DNA from: an uncultured Pseudomonadota bacterium
GTDB taxonomy: Bacteria; Pseudomonadota; Gammaproteobacteria; Burkholderiales; JALYOK01
Length of the DNA stretch: 64,000 bases
NCBI GenBank assembly: GCA_902826775.1
Contig: CADEHE010000002.1
Location: forward strand, 372,001 to 436,000
Reading direction: 5' to 3'
Shown: positions 45,765-54,046 of the stretch, one piece after another
How positions within the stretch are numbered: position 1 is the first letter of the stretch
Layout: every line of letters begins with the position of its first letter
Made by a program: the position numbers and the translations under genes
The notes under the pieces: generated by a model
Seen by the model: only the letters and a program-made list of their open reading frames with translations
Told to the model about the DNA's origin: nothing
Database searches by the model: none

Positions 45765-46628
45765 TTATCTGTACCAGCGATCGCCGCCTTTGGCCCACTG
45801 ATCTTGGTCGTGCGCCATCATGATGTCGGCGCCTTCCAGATCGCGGATGAATTTCAAGCGATTGACGGAATTGGTGTAGTCCATCACGCTGTAGTTCAAG
45901 CCAGCGGGATAGCCGTCCAGGTTTTCCTGCATCCAAATCGCGTCTTGCGACAGCACCAATGTCTTGCCGCCGGCCAGTTTGACTTTCAACGACTGGTGGC
46001 CGAGCGTGTGGCCCGGGGTGCTCAGGATCGTGACGGAGCCGTCACCGAACAAGTCGTAGTCGCCGTTCAACTCGAGGTAGTTGAATTCGCGCGCGTTGTC
46101 GATGTCAGCCATGACGAACGAACCGGGGCTGGTACGGCCCTGGAATTTCTCCGGGAACCAACCCTGATACAGCTCTTTCTTCTGGATCACGTGAATCGCT
46201 TTCGGGAACATTTCGATGTTACCGATGTGATCCAAGTGCGAGTGCGAAGTCACGACCACTTTAACTTGGTCGGTCGTGTACCCGACCTTTTTCAGCCAGC
46301 CGTCGATGGTGGTTTCTTTGGTTTGGTTCGGCTTGAGGAAGTCACAGTTGCCCGCGGCCCAGTAGTTTTTGCAGTTGCCGCCGGTGATAGCGATGTTGTT
46401 ACCGGTGTCGAACACGATCAGGCCTTTCGGGCTGTCGATGATCCACATGCTGACCGGGATGGTAACGTCGCGCTGCTTTTCTTTCGGCACGGTCGGGATC
46501 AAACCGGTGATCGGGAACGGACCGAACGTGCCGCTCGTCGCCCAGTAAACGCCTTTCACTTGCGCCGACGCGGTGGACGCTGCCGCACACAATGCCAAAC
46601 CAGCCAATGCCCCTAGAACCTTCTTCAT
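45765..46628 (-). CDS. Exported metallo-beta-lactamase-fold lactonase-like hydrolase
   Basis: A 287-residue protein. A signal peptide (MKKVLGALAGLALCAAASTASA) predicts export. The dinuclear metal motif is SHSHLDHIGNIEMF, with further His in TPGHTLGHQSLK and Asp in VLSQDAIWM. The SMWIIDSPKGLIVFDTG N-terminal region and the whole order fit the AttM/AhlD/AiiA type of N-acyl-homoserine lactonase. The MBL fold has many substrates, so quorum-quenching activity is possible but not shown. Monocistronic with own terminator. Confidence 0.85.
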   Translation of the reverse strand: MKKVLGALAGLALCAAASTASAQVKGVYWATSGTFGPFPITGLIPTVPKEKQRDVTIPVSMWIIDSPKGLIVFDTGNNIAITGGNCKNYWAAGNCDFLKPNQTKETTIDGWLKKVGYTTDQVKVVVTSHSHLDHIGNIEMFPKAIHVIQKKELYQGWFPEKFQGRTSPGSFVMADIDNAREFNYLELNGDYDLFGDGSVTILSTPGHTLGHQSLKVKLAGGKTLVLSQDAIWMQENLDGYPAGLNYSVMDYTNSVNRLKFIRDLEGADIMMAHDQDQWAKGGDRWYR

Positions 46629-46987
46629 ACAGAGTTCTCCTCTTCTGTTAGTCGGATAAATCGTGCAAATTCCGCCTTCCCCTTCCGCATGCTATGGAAG
46701 CTTCCTCGGTCTTAGCGAAACCTGAGTGGACGCCACAAATTAGCACATCCGTTGCGGATCTGGCATCGGCCACAGCCATTTCCTGCCACTCGCGAGCAAG
46801 CATAGGGTATGCGCGGGGTTCTTGTAAAGCGATTGCGCGTACTTGACAGCGCAGCGGCGAGGTGCTTGGTCCTCTGGACCAGCCGCGACTGCGAACTACA
46901 CAGTACTACCGGCTATATAATTTGAAATCTGGCTTCCTCATTGTTTAACAAGAGATACCTCCACTGAGTATTATGCTGGCGCGGCGA
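46629..46987. other. Intergenic region (359 bases) upstream of the lactonase-like gene
   Basis: It contains the promoter region of the MBL gene on the minus side. A TTGACA lies at about 46841 on the plus strand without a good -10. No small ORF, repeat or structured RNA is convincing. Confidence 0.5.
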
Positions 46988-47764
46988 CTAAACAGTTGTT
47001 ACCCCACCGTCGACCACGATAGTCTGCCCGGTGAGCCAAGCGCCGGCACGTGAGGCCAGCATCACCGCCACACCGGCGATATCCTCGGGCTCGCCGATGC
47101 GGCGCAGCGGCGTGCGCGCTTCAGTGTCTTTGAGCAGCGCGGCGTTCTCCCAAAGCGCTTTGGCGAAATCGGTGCGCACCAAGCCAGGGGCGATACAGTT
47201 CACGCGGATATTGTGCTTGCCCCACTCTAGCGCCAAGTTGCGTGCCAGCTGCACATCGGCGGCCTTCGACAGCGCGTACAGCCCGAGCGTAGCGCTGCCT
47301 TTGAACGCCGCGATCGAAGAAACAATGATCATGGCACCGCCTTCGCCGCCGCTGCGCTGCGCTATGCCGGGCAACACCAGGTTGGCGAGCCAGATGCTGG
47401 CACGCACGTTGTTGTTCATCACCTTTTCGAACACTTCGTCGCCCATGCCACTGAGCGGACCGTAGTACGGATTTGAGGCAGCGTTGCTCACCACCACGTC
47501 GATCCGCCCCCACGCCGCGACGGTCTTGTTGACCAGATCGGTCAATTGCTGCTTGTCGCCGATATTCGCGGCAATGGCTATCGCTTGCCCGCCGCGCGCG
47601 CGAATCGCCGCGGCGACCGGTTCACACGCATCTTGTTTGCGGCTGGAAATCACCACACGCGCGCCGTGCGCCGCCATTTGCTCGGCAATGGCGCGGCCGA
47701 TGCCGCGGCTGGAACCGGTGATGATCGCGACTTTGCCGCTGAGGTCGAACAGATTCATATTCAC
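46988..47764 (-). CDS. Short-chain dehydrogenase/reductase
   Basis: A 258-residue classical SDR. Cofactor motif is TGSSRGIGRAIAEQM, the NNAG equivalent is SNAASNPYYG, the catalytic triad is Ser in IVSSIAAFKG, and Tyr-Lys in LYALSKAADVQL. The ISSRK after beta-2 suggests NADP preference. C-terminus TGQTIVVDGG is standard. Substrate unknown. Confidence 0.92.
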   Translation of the reverse strand: MNMNLFDLSGKVAIITGSSRGIGRAIAEQMAAHGARVVISSRKQDACEPVAAAIRARGGQAIAIAANIGDKQQLTDLVNKTVAAWGRIDVVVSNAASNPYYGPLSGMGDEVFEKVMNNNVRASIWLANLVLPGIAQRSGGEGGAMIIVSSIAAFKGSATLGLYALSKAADVQLARNLALEWGKHNIRVNCIAPGLVRTDFAKALWENAALLKDTEARTPLRRIGEPEDIAGVAVMLASRAGAWLTGQTIVVDGGVTTV

Positions 47765-47820
47765 TCTCGCAAAAGTAAATGGAAGTCTATGCAGCCTTAC
47801 TCAATCTCACGAAACAACTC

Positions 47821-47873
47821 AACCTCCCTCACCCCGCCCCTCTCCCTGAAACACATCGGGAGAAGGGAGATTC
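47821..47873. repeat. Pyrimidine-rich palindrome, same family as 11331-11501
   Basis: CCTCACCCCGCCCCTCTCCC then CGGGAGAAGGGAG forms a partial hairpin around CTCTCCC..GGGAGA. It stands between the SDR and dtd genes on the minus strand. Confidence 0.55.
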
Positions 47874-47908
47874 GTGCAAAATCGAGCCATCGCCCGATTT
47901 CGTAAGTA

Positions 47909-48358
47909 TCAACAGGGTGGTACCCGCAACCAAAACGTCACCGGCCCGTCGTTAGTCAGGCTCACTTTCATGTCGGCGCCGAAACGCCCCGTCGCTACAA
48001 GCGCGTGCTGCGTGGGCGCACGTTCGACCAGATAATTGAATAAGCGCTCGCCCTCTGCCGGTGGCGCCGCGGGCGTAAAGCTCGGGCGGTTGCCGCTATT
48101 AGTGTCGGCGGCAAGGGTAAACTGCGGCACCAGCAGCAAACCGCCGCCTTGCACTTCTCGCAGCGATAAATTCATCTTGCCGGCCGCGTCGGGAAATACC
48201 CGGTAATTCAGCAAGCGCTCGAGCAAGCGCTCCGCCTGCGCTTCACGATCACCGCGCTCGACGCCGACCAAAACCAGCAACCCGCGCCCAATCGCCCCGA
48301 TTGTCGTTTCGGCGACGACGACGCGCGCCTCGCTCACGCGCTGCAGCAAGCCGATCAT
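47909..48358 (-). CDS. dtd: D-aminoacyl-tRNA deacylase
   Basis: A 149-residue protein from ATG 48358. Family motifs are [12 protein letters not shown] at the N-terminus, [11 protein letters not shown] (the SQFTL-type catalytic loop, here with Pro-Gln-Phe-Thr-Leu) and the C-terminal [10 protein letters not shown] (GPxT cis-Pro motif). It removes D-amino acids from mischarged tRNA. It follows the MscS gene by 20 bases. Confidence 0.93.
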   Translation of the reverse strand: MIGLLQRVSEARVVVAETTIGAIGRGLLVLVGVERGDREAQAERLLERLLNYRVFPDAAGKMNLSLREVQGGGLLLVPQFTLAADTNSGNRPSFTPAAPPAEGERLFNYLVERAPTQHALVATGRFGADMKVSLTNDGPVTFWLRVPPC

Positions 48359-48377
48359 GGCTCGGTGATGTATCGGC

Positions 48378-49199
48378 CTACGCGGCCAAGCTGCGCACCA
48401 CCAGGTGCTGATGACCGGGCGGATATTTGGCGCTGGAAAAAGTTTCGAAGATCGCCTTGTTGGTGGCGAAATAGACTTGCCAATAATGCTCCGGCTTGCA
48501 GTAAGGGCGCACCGCAAGCTGCGTGCCGGTGGACGGGAAACTCAAAATTTCGATCACCGGCGCCGGATCGGTCAACACGTTCGGCACGTTCGCAATCGCG
48601 GCGCGCAGCTGCGCCATTGCCGCATTGGGATCGACGCTGTGGTCTATGTCGGCGGTTAACTCGACGCGGCGATACGGGTTATCGGAATAGTTCGAAATGT
48701 TCTCGGCGAAGATCTTGCCGTTGCCGACATAGTTGCGCACGCCCTCCGCCGTGTCGACGGTCGTGGTAAACATACCGATCTCCTTTACGCGACCGGTCAC
48801 GCCGGCCGCGGACACCAAATCGCCCACCTTGAACGGGCGTAGCACCAGCAAGAAAATACCGGCGGCGAAGTGCCCGAGCAAGCCCGACCAGGCGGCGCCG
48901 ATCGCCAGCCCGGCGGCGGCGATCAACGCTGCGAAGGAGGTCGTTTGCACGCCCAGCTGACCGAGGATCGCAATCACCAAGAACAAGCGCAGCGCCACAC
49001 CCAGGGCAGAATCCGCGTAGCGCACCAGGCTTGGGTCGACCTTATCTTTCTCCATCACCGCGCGCAGGCCGCGTTGCAACCAGCGGATCACGTAGCCGCC
49101 GACAATCCACAGTACGATCGCGCCGCCGACTTTCAGCGCGCCCGGAATCAGATACTCAGTCATCAGCGCGCCCACTCCGCCGGAAAAATTGAAGTCCAT
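48378..49199 (-). CDS. mscS: Small-conductance mechanosensitive channel (MscS)
   Basis: A 273-residue protein with three N-terminal helices. The pore-lining TM3 is recognisable as [27 protein letters not shown], Gly/Ala-rich as in MscS. The beta domain shows [16 protein letters not shown] and the C-terminal cytoplasmic vestibule follows. It releases solutes on hypo-osmotic shock. It precedes dtd in the same direction. Confidence 0.93.
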   Translation of the reverse strand: MDFNFSGGVGALMTEYLIPGALKVGGAIVLWIVGGYVIRWLQRGLRAVMEKDKVDPSLVRYADSALGVALRLFLVIAILGQLGVQTTSFAALIAAAGLAIGAAWSGLLGHFAAGIFLLVLRPFKVGDLVSAAGVTGRVKEIGMFTTTVDTAEGVRNYVGNGKIFAENISNYSDNPYRRVELTADIDHSVDPNAAMAQLRAAIANVPNVLTDPAPVIEILSFPSTGTQLAVRPYCKPEHYWQVYFATNKAIFETFSSAKYPPGHQHLVVRSLAA

Positions 49200-49226
49200 C
49201 TTTTTAAACTCCCTCGGTTAGAACAA

Positions 49227-49739
49227 TCAAAGCAAGGATTCCAAGCCCGGCATCCACGGCAAGTCCGTCACGCCCGGGTCCACGCCCATCTGCTTGAGCA
49301 AAGTAGTGACTTGGCCGCGGTGGTGCGCCTGGTGGTTGAACATGTGGATGACGATCACACCCACCGGCATAGTGCGCTGCGTGTGCGGCGGCGAGGCGGT
49401 GCGATAGGTAAGATTTTCGCGCAGACGCGCATCGCTCAAGGTCATCACTTCGGCGTCGATTTGCGCGTCGGCGCGCACGCGCGCCGCGCGCAATTGCTCG
49501 AAATCGGCATGCAGTTCATCGGCCAGCGAATCGAACTGATACGGCTGCATGCGAAAGCGATGCAGCCAAACGAGATCGGTCAGCAGCAAATGATTGAGCG
49601 TGCCGTGAATCGACTTGAAGAACGCGCCGACATCGCGCTTGCGTGCCTCATCGCTCAACTGGGCGCAGGCGTCGTAGATATTGCCGTTCATCCAGCGGTT
49701 GTAGCGCGTCATGAGGCGCGTGTAGTGCGTATCGATCAT
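49227..49739 (-). CDS. DinB/YfiT-family protein (four-helix metal-binding)
   Basis: A 170-residue protein from ATG 49739, where GAGGGGA precedes at five bases. HGTLNHLLLTDLVWLHRF carries a first His, and the second helix pair has HMFNHQAHHRGQVTTLL with the His ligands of DinB. The family mediates thiol transfer or metal-dependent reactions, with DinB itself being damage-inducible; function here is not assigned. It follows mscS upstream in the same direction and diverges from the cyclase gene. Confidence 0.88.
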   Translation of the reverse strand: MIDTHYTRLMTRYNRWMNGNIYDACAQLSDEARKRDVGAFFKSIHGTLNHLLLTDLVWLHRFRMQPYQFDSLADELHADFEQLRAARVRADAQIDAEVMTLSDARLRENLTYRTASPPHTQRTMPVGVIVIHMFNHQAHHRGQVTTLLKQMGVDPGVTDLPWMPGLESLL

Positions 49740-49831
49740 CCGGTTCCCCTCTGCAGCAGCACGGCGCCTTGCCTTCCCCACGCGGCGCGCAACACGTTAT
49801 GATGCATGCAAACTTACCGACGGAGACAACG

Positions 49832-50788
49832 ATGCGCAACAATTTTGTGCGTTTGACAACAGTGCTTCTTGGCATTGCGGCAACAACGCTCAGCCACGCG
49901 CAAGATTGGCAACCGCCGGCTAAAGACGCGCGTTGCCCGTCCAAATGGGGTGCAGCAGACGAGCGCGGCGCCCTCAACCATCAGAAGCCGGAAACGGTGT
50001 TGCGCGCCACCAAACTCATCCGCAGCGGCGAGAGCATCGAGTTGGGCCGTGTGCTCGGCCCCGACATGGCGTTCTTCGGCACGCGCCGCTTTTCCGTCAC
50101 GATGAAGCGCACCACCGCGCCTATGGGCGCCAACCTGCGCCGCAGCAACGAAGAAACGGTGGACACCGAAATCGGCCAGGTCGGCACACAGTTCGACGCG
50201 TTTCCGCATCAAACCATCGCCAACGATCTCTATAACTGCGTGCCGATGGAAGAGAACGCCACGCGCACCGGCTTCAACAAACTGGGCGTGGACAAAGTCG
50301 GCGCGATTTTCACGCGCGGTGTCATGATCGATGTCGCGGCGCTGAAAGGCGTCGATATGCTCGACATCAAGTACGAAATCACGGCGCAGGATGTGCAAGA
50401 CGCGCTAGCGAAGCAAGGGCTGAAGATCGAAGCGGGCGATGCCGTGTTGATTCACACCGGCTGGGGCAAGCTGTGGGGGACTGACAATCCTAAGTACGTG
50501 AGCGGCGCGCCCGGCATCGGCATCGGCGCGGCGAATTGGTTGGCAAAACAAGATGTCATGCTGCTCGGCTCGGACAATTGGGGGGTGGAAATCGCGCCGA
50601 ATCCGGACAGCAAGATCAGCATGCCAGTGCATCAAATCGCGTTGGTGGTCAACGGCATCCATCTGCTGGAGAACGTCAAGCTGGATGAGTTGGCCGCAAA
50701 AAAAATCTATGAGTTCGCCTTCATCATGCAACCGCTCAAAATCAAGGGCGGCACCGGCTCGACCGTGGCCCCGATCGCAGTGCGTTGA
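49832..50788 (+). CDS. Exported cyclase-family hydrolase (kynurenine formamidase-like)
   Basis: A 318-residue protein from ATG 49832, with a signal peptide (MRNNFVRLTTVLLGIAATTLSHA). The GTQFDAFPHQT segment corresponds to the HxGTHxDxPxH metal motif of cyclase-family enzymes, somewhat changed (two His replaced). VLIHTGWGKLWG and DNWGVEIAP are the other family blocks. Family members hydrolyse N-formyl groups or cyclise organic acids in metal-dependent manner. Export and the altered motif make its reaction uncertain. It precedes a Bug-type binding protein gene by 93 bases, a common tandem in betaproteobacteria. Confidence 0.85.
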   Translation: MRNNFVRLTTVLLGIAATTLSHAQDWQPPAKDARCPSKWGAADERGALNHQKPETVLRATKLIRSGESIELGRVLGPDMAFFGTRRFSVTMKRTTAPMGANLRRSNEETVDTEIGQVGTQFDAFPHQTIANDLYNCVPMEENATRTGFNKLGVDKVGAIFTRGVMIDVAALKGVDMLDIKYEITAQDVQDALAKQGLKIEAGDAVLIHTGWGKLWGTDNPKYVSGAPGIGIGAANWLAKQDVMLLGSDNWGVEIAPNPDSKISMPVHQIALVVNGIHLLENVKLDELAAKKIYEFAFIMQPLKIKGGTGSTVAPIAVR

Positions 50789-50881
50789 GGCGGTACTAGG
50801 CGTAGATATCTCCAGTCACCGGCTTTGATCGGGCTTTTTCAAGCGACACTGTTAAATGTATCTCAATTACAAGGAAACGTT

Positions 50882-52432
50882 GTGACAAGATTTCTGACTC
50901 GATGGCTCAGCATGTTCGGCGCGCTCGCATGCCTTAGCGCAAACCACGCGTTCGCGCAAAATTACCCGACGCAGCCGCTGCGCATCGTCGTGCCTGCCAG
51001 CGTGGGCAGCACTCTGGACGCGCTGGCGCGCATCATCGGCGGCGAACTGCAACGCACCTGGGGCAAGCAAGTCTCCGTGGAAAACCGTCCCGGCGAAAAC
51101 GGCAATGCCGGCACGCGCTATGCGGCAATGGCGCCGGCCGACGGCCACACGATGTTGATGATCGGCACGAACTTCGCGGCGAATCCTATCCTGGGCGAGA
51201 ACGCCGGATACGATCCCATGCTCAACTTCGCGCCGGTCAGCGAATTGGTGAGCCTGCCGACCATCGCCGTGGTACATCCGATTTTCCCGGCACAAAACGT
51301 GAAAACACTGGTGGAAGTCCTGACCCTCAGCCCGGGACAGTTTTCATACGCTTCCGCCGGCTACGGCACTTCACTGCACTTGGCTGCCGAAGCGTTCAAG
51401 CACGCGACCAAAATTCAAATGCTGCACGTGCCGTTCAAGAACAGCAAGCAAGCCGAAGCGGCGGTCATCGGTGGCGATGTGCAAATCGTGCTCGCGCCGC
51501 TGGCCACCGCCATGCCGATGATTCAAGCCGGACGCGTGCGCCCGCTGGCAATCGGCGCGCCGGAGCGCCATCAGGCGCTGCTGGACGTGCCCACCATGGC
51601 GCAAGCAGGCGTCGAAAGCTACGACTTCACCGCATGGGTCGGCGTTGCCGTGCCGGCCAATACGCCCGCGGCCATCGTGCAAAAACTCTCCGATCACTTG
51701 GGCAAAATCGTGCACCAGCCCAAACTCAAGCAGCGGCTCGGCGCGCAGTACGTCGAAATCGTCGGCAGCACGCCGCAACAATTCACCGCCTTGATACAGA
51801 AAGATCAGGTGCGCTGGCACGCCATCGCCGAGGAAGCCAAGCGCGCCGCGACAAAACTGGAGCAATCGCTACAGCCGCAAACCGAAACGGTCGAAGACGA
51901 AATGAAGGCACCACCGCCGCCGAAACCTGAGGCAACGGACGCGCCCAGCACCAAAGCCCCCATGCCGCCCAAGAGCGGCAGCGCCGCAAAGCCGAAAGAT
52001 GCGGCAGAGGCCGAGCCCGATGCGATGGATGACGAAAGCAGCGAGGACGACGCCGCCGCAGGGACTGCCGCAGCACCCAAGCCCGCGCCCACACCGAGCA
52101 AGCCGGCGGCGAAGAAAACGCCGCCCAATAGCAGCGCGGCGACCCCGCCCGCTAGCGCCGCAAAGAGCGCCCCCGCGGCGGCAGACAGCCAAGACAGCGA
52201 CAGCAGCGTCGCGACCAAGACTGCTGCACCGCCCAAACCTGAGTCGGCCGCCACGAAACCAACTGCCGCGAAACCAACAACCGCTCAGCCGGCGGCCACT
52301 GCGCCGGCGACTGCCAAACCAGCGGCGCCAGCCAAGACCGGCACGACACCGCCTTCAACCGCGACGCCAAAAACCGTTCCGGACACGGCCGATGTACCGC
52401 GCGAAGTGCTGCCGGGGAAGCCGGCGCAGTAG
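50882..52432 (+). CDS. Bug-family solute-binding protein (TctC type) with a long disordered tail
   Basis: A 516-residue protein from GTG 50882, with AAGGAAAC shortly upstream. Residues 1-24 form a signal peptide ending ANHAFA. Residues about 25-315 are a complete Bug/TctC domain (YPTQPLRIVVPASVGSTLDALARIIG, GYGTSLHLAAEAFK, FTAWVGVAVPANTPAAIVQKL). From about 330 to 516 the sequence is Ala/Pro/Lys/Thr-rich low complexity with acidic patches (EPDAMDDESSEDDAAA). Normal Bug proteins end near 325 residues. The tail may span the periplasm or bind the cell wall. No TctA/TctB genes are adjacent. Confidence 0.9.
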   Translation: MTRFLTRWLSMFGALACLSANHAFAQNYPTQPLRIVVPASVGSTLDALARIIGGELQRTWGKQVSVENRPGENGNAGTRYAAMAPADGHTMLMIGTNFAANPILGENAGYDPMLNFAPVSELVSLPTIAVVHPIFPAQNVKTLVEVLTLSPGQFSYASAGYGTSLHLAAEAFKHATKIQMLHVPFKNSKQAEAAVIGGDVQIVLAPLATAMPMIQAGRVRPLAIGAPERHQALLDVPTMAQAGVESYDFTAWVGVAVPANTPAAIVQKLSDHLGKIVHQPKLKQRLGAQYVEIVGSTPQQFTALIQKDQVRWHAIAEEAKRAATKLEQSLQPQTETVEDEMKAPPPPKPEATDAPSTKAPMPPKSGSAAKPKDAAEAEPDAMDDESSEDDAAAGTAAAPKPAPTPSKPAAKKTPPNSSAATPPASAAKSAPAAADSQDSDSSVATKTAAPPKPESAATKPTAAKPTTAQPAATAPATAKPAAPAKTGTTPPSTATPKTVPDTADVPREVLPGKPAQ

Positions 52433-52682
52433 CCGCGCCTTACTGCCGACGAACAACCCTATCGTCGCGTTGTGCGTAGTTGCGCCCAAATTATTTGCCG
52501 CAGCGCCGGTATGCCCTGCGTTTTTCCCACTACGTTCTGATGGCAATGCGGTCGTGGGTCAAGGTATGCTAGCCCCGGATCACCTGTTTGCGTTTGAAGG
52601 GATGGTTCCGGTTGCCGCGTTCGTGCCACGTACAGGAATGCATCCCCGTTGCATGCGCCTGTCGGCGATTCCCGCAGCAAGA

Positions 52683-53894
52683 TTACTTTTGAGCGCCCTC
52701 GATTGCGCCAGAAGGCACCCAGCGCTGTCCATCAAATTGCATCATCTGCAACTGTTCGATTGGGTAGAAGTCGTCGGCGCCAGTCCTCGCCCGGATGCCG
52801 GGCAATAGCATCGGGAATTCGACACTCTCCAGGTGAGTGGCGATACGCATGACGTTTACCCGCGTAAGGTCATTTCCCGCCTTGCGAAGGACGTACTCGA
52901 GCGCTTGCGCGAGCTGATAGCCGAAGGCAACGATCCCATCCGTTGCGTCGCCGTCGTAATATTGCTTCGCCCATGCGAAGTAGTCCTTGATCGCTGGATC
53001 GTTCTTCCAGGCCTCGGCCATTTGGTCTTTGGCGTAATAGGCAGTAATCATCCCTTTCGCGCGCTCCAAGCCGGCGGGGGCGAGGATGGCGGTCGGAGAA
53101 CTGGACGGCACGCCCGTATAGTGCAGCGGACGCCAGCCGATATCGTGAATCTTACGAATGGCCATCGAAGCATGTTTACCGGCCATCGCAGAGAACAGCG
53201 TGTCGGCCCCGGAGGCCGATAAGCTAATGATTTGCGAGTCGAGCGTCGGGTCGCTCCAATCGAAAGTCTGCGTCGCAATGATCATCTCTTTGGCACGAGC
53301 GCCCAAGCCGTCGACGAACCCTTTCACATAATCCTTGCCATAGTCGTCGTTGGAATGCAGCAGCGCCACTTTGGCATTCGGTTTGGTCTTGAGCAGGTGT
53401 CGCGCATAGACGCGCCCTTCGAACTGATAGGACGGCATCCACCCTAGCAGCCAAGGATAGTGCTGGTGATCGCCCCAAGCAGTGTCCCCGCCCGAGACGA
53501 ACAGATGCGGCACTTTCTTCCCGTCCAAGTAGCGACGCATGGCGAGATTGGTTGCAGTGCCAACGCAATTGAACAAAACGAAGACATCGTCCTGCTCCAC
53601 CAAGCGGCGCGCGTTCTCCAGCGCCCGCGCCGGGTTGTAGCTATCGTCTAGGCTAATGAGCTTAATCTTGCGGCCATTGATGCCGCCTTCGGCGTTGATT
53701 TTGGCAAAGTACGCTGCATGCGCTCGCCCAATCACGCCATAAGAAGAGATGGGGCCGCTGTACGGAATGCTTTGGCCGATGCGGATTTCCGTCGGCGAGA
53801 CGCCGGGAGCGTCGTTGGCGTAAGAAGCGCTCTCCGCGAGGGCGAGTACGGCAACGCACAGTTGAACGAAAACGGCACGAACCATTATCATCAT
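52683..53894 (-). CDS. Leu/Ile/Val-type periplasmic solute-binding protein
   Basis: A 403-residue protein with a signal peptide (VQLCVAVLALAESASYA). The mature part starts with GVSPTEIRIGQSIPYSGPIS and GRKIKLISLDDSYNPARALENARRLVEQD, the type 1 periplasmic-binding fold of LivJ-like proteins, ending with YPIEQLQMMQFDGQRWVP. It should bind an amino acid, amide or aromatic acid. No livHMGF genes are near. It diverges with 152 bases of spacer from the giant regulator gene at 54047, suggesting mutual regulation. Confidence 0.92.
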   Translation of the reverse strand: MMIMVRAVFVQLCVAVLALAESASYANDAPGVSPTEIRIGQSIPYSGPISSYGVIGRAHAAYFAKINAEGGINGRKIKLISLDDSYNPARALENARRLVEQDDVFVLFNCVGTATNLAMRRYLDGKKVPHLFVSGGDTAWGDHQHYPWLLGWMPSYQFEGRVYARHLLKTKPNAKVALLHSNDDYGKDYVKGFVDGLGARAKEMIIATQTFDWSDPTLDSQIISLSASGADTLFSAMAGKHASMAIRKIHDIGWRPLHYTGVPSSSPTAILAPAGLERAKGMITAYYAKDQMAEAWKNDPAIKDYFAWAKQYYDGDATDGIVAFGYQLAQALEYVLRKAGNDLTRVNVMRIATHLESVEFPMLLPGIRARTGADDFYPIEQLQMMQFDGQRWVPSGAIEGAQK

Positions 53895-54046
53895 CTTTTA
53901 CGCTCAGCGTGGGGCCAGCAAGGTAAGCCACTGATGACTTTGACTAGCACCCCATTCTATCCAAGAAGGTTTGTCGGCGGCGCCCCAACCGGAGCGCCGC
54001 GACGGATCACCTTGCAGTACCCCAAGCGCACTAACGCGTAGCCGCG

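Noticed and set aside
51999..52808. Pro/Arg-rich plus-strand frame at the tail of the Bug gene
   Set aside because: It is the alternative frame of the low-complexity tail. Stop and composition do not suggest a gene.
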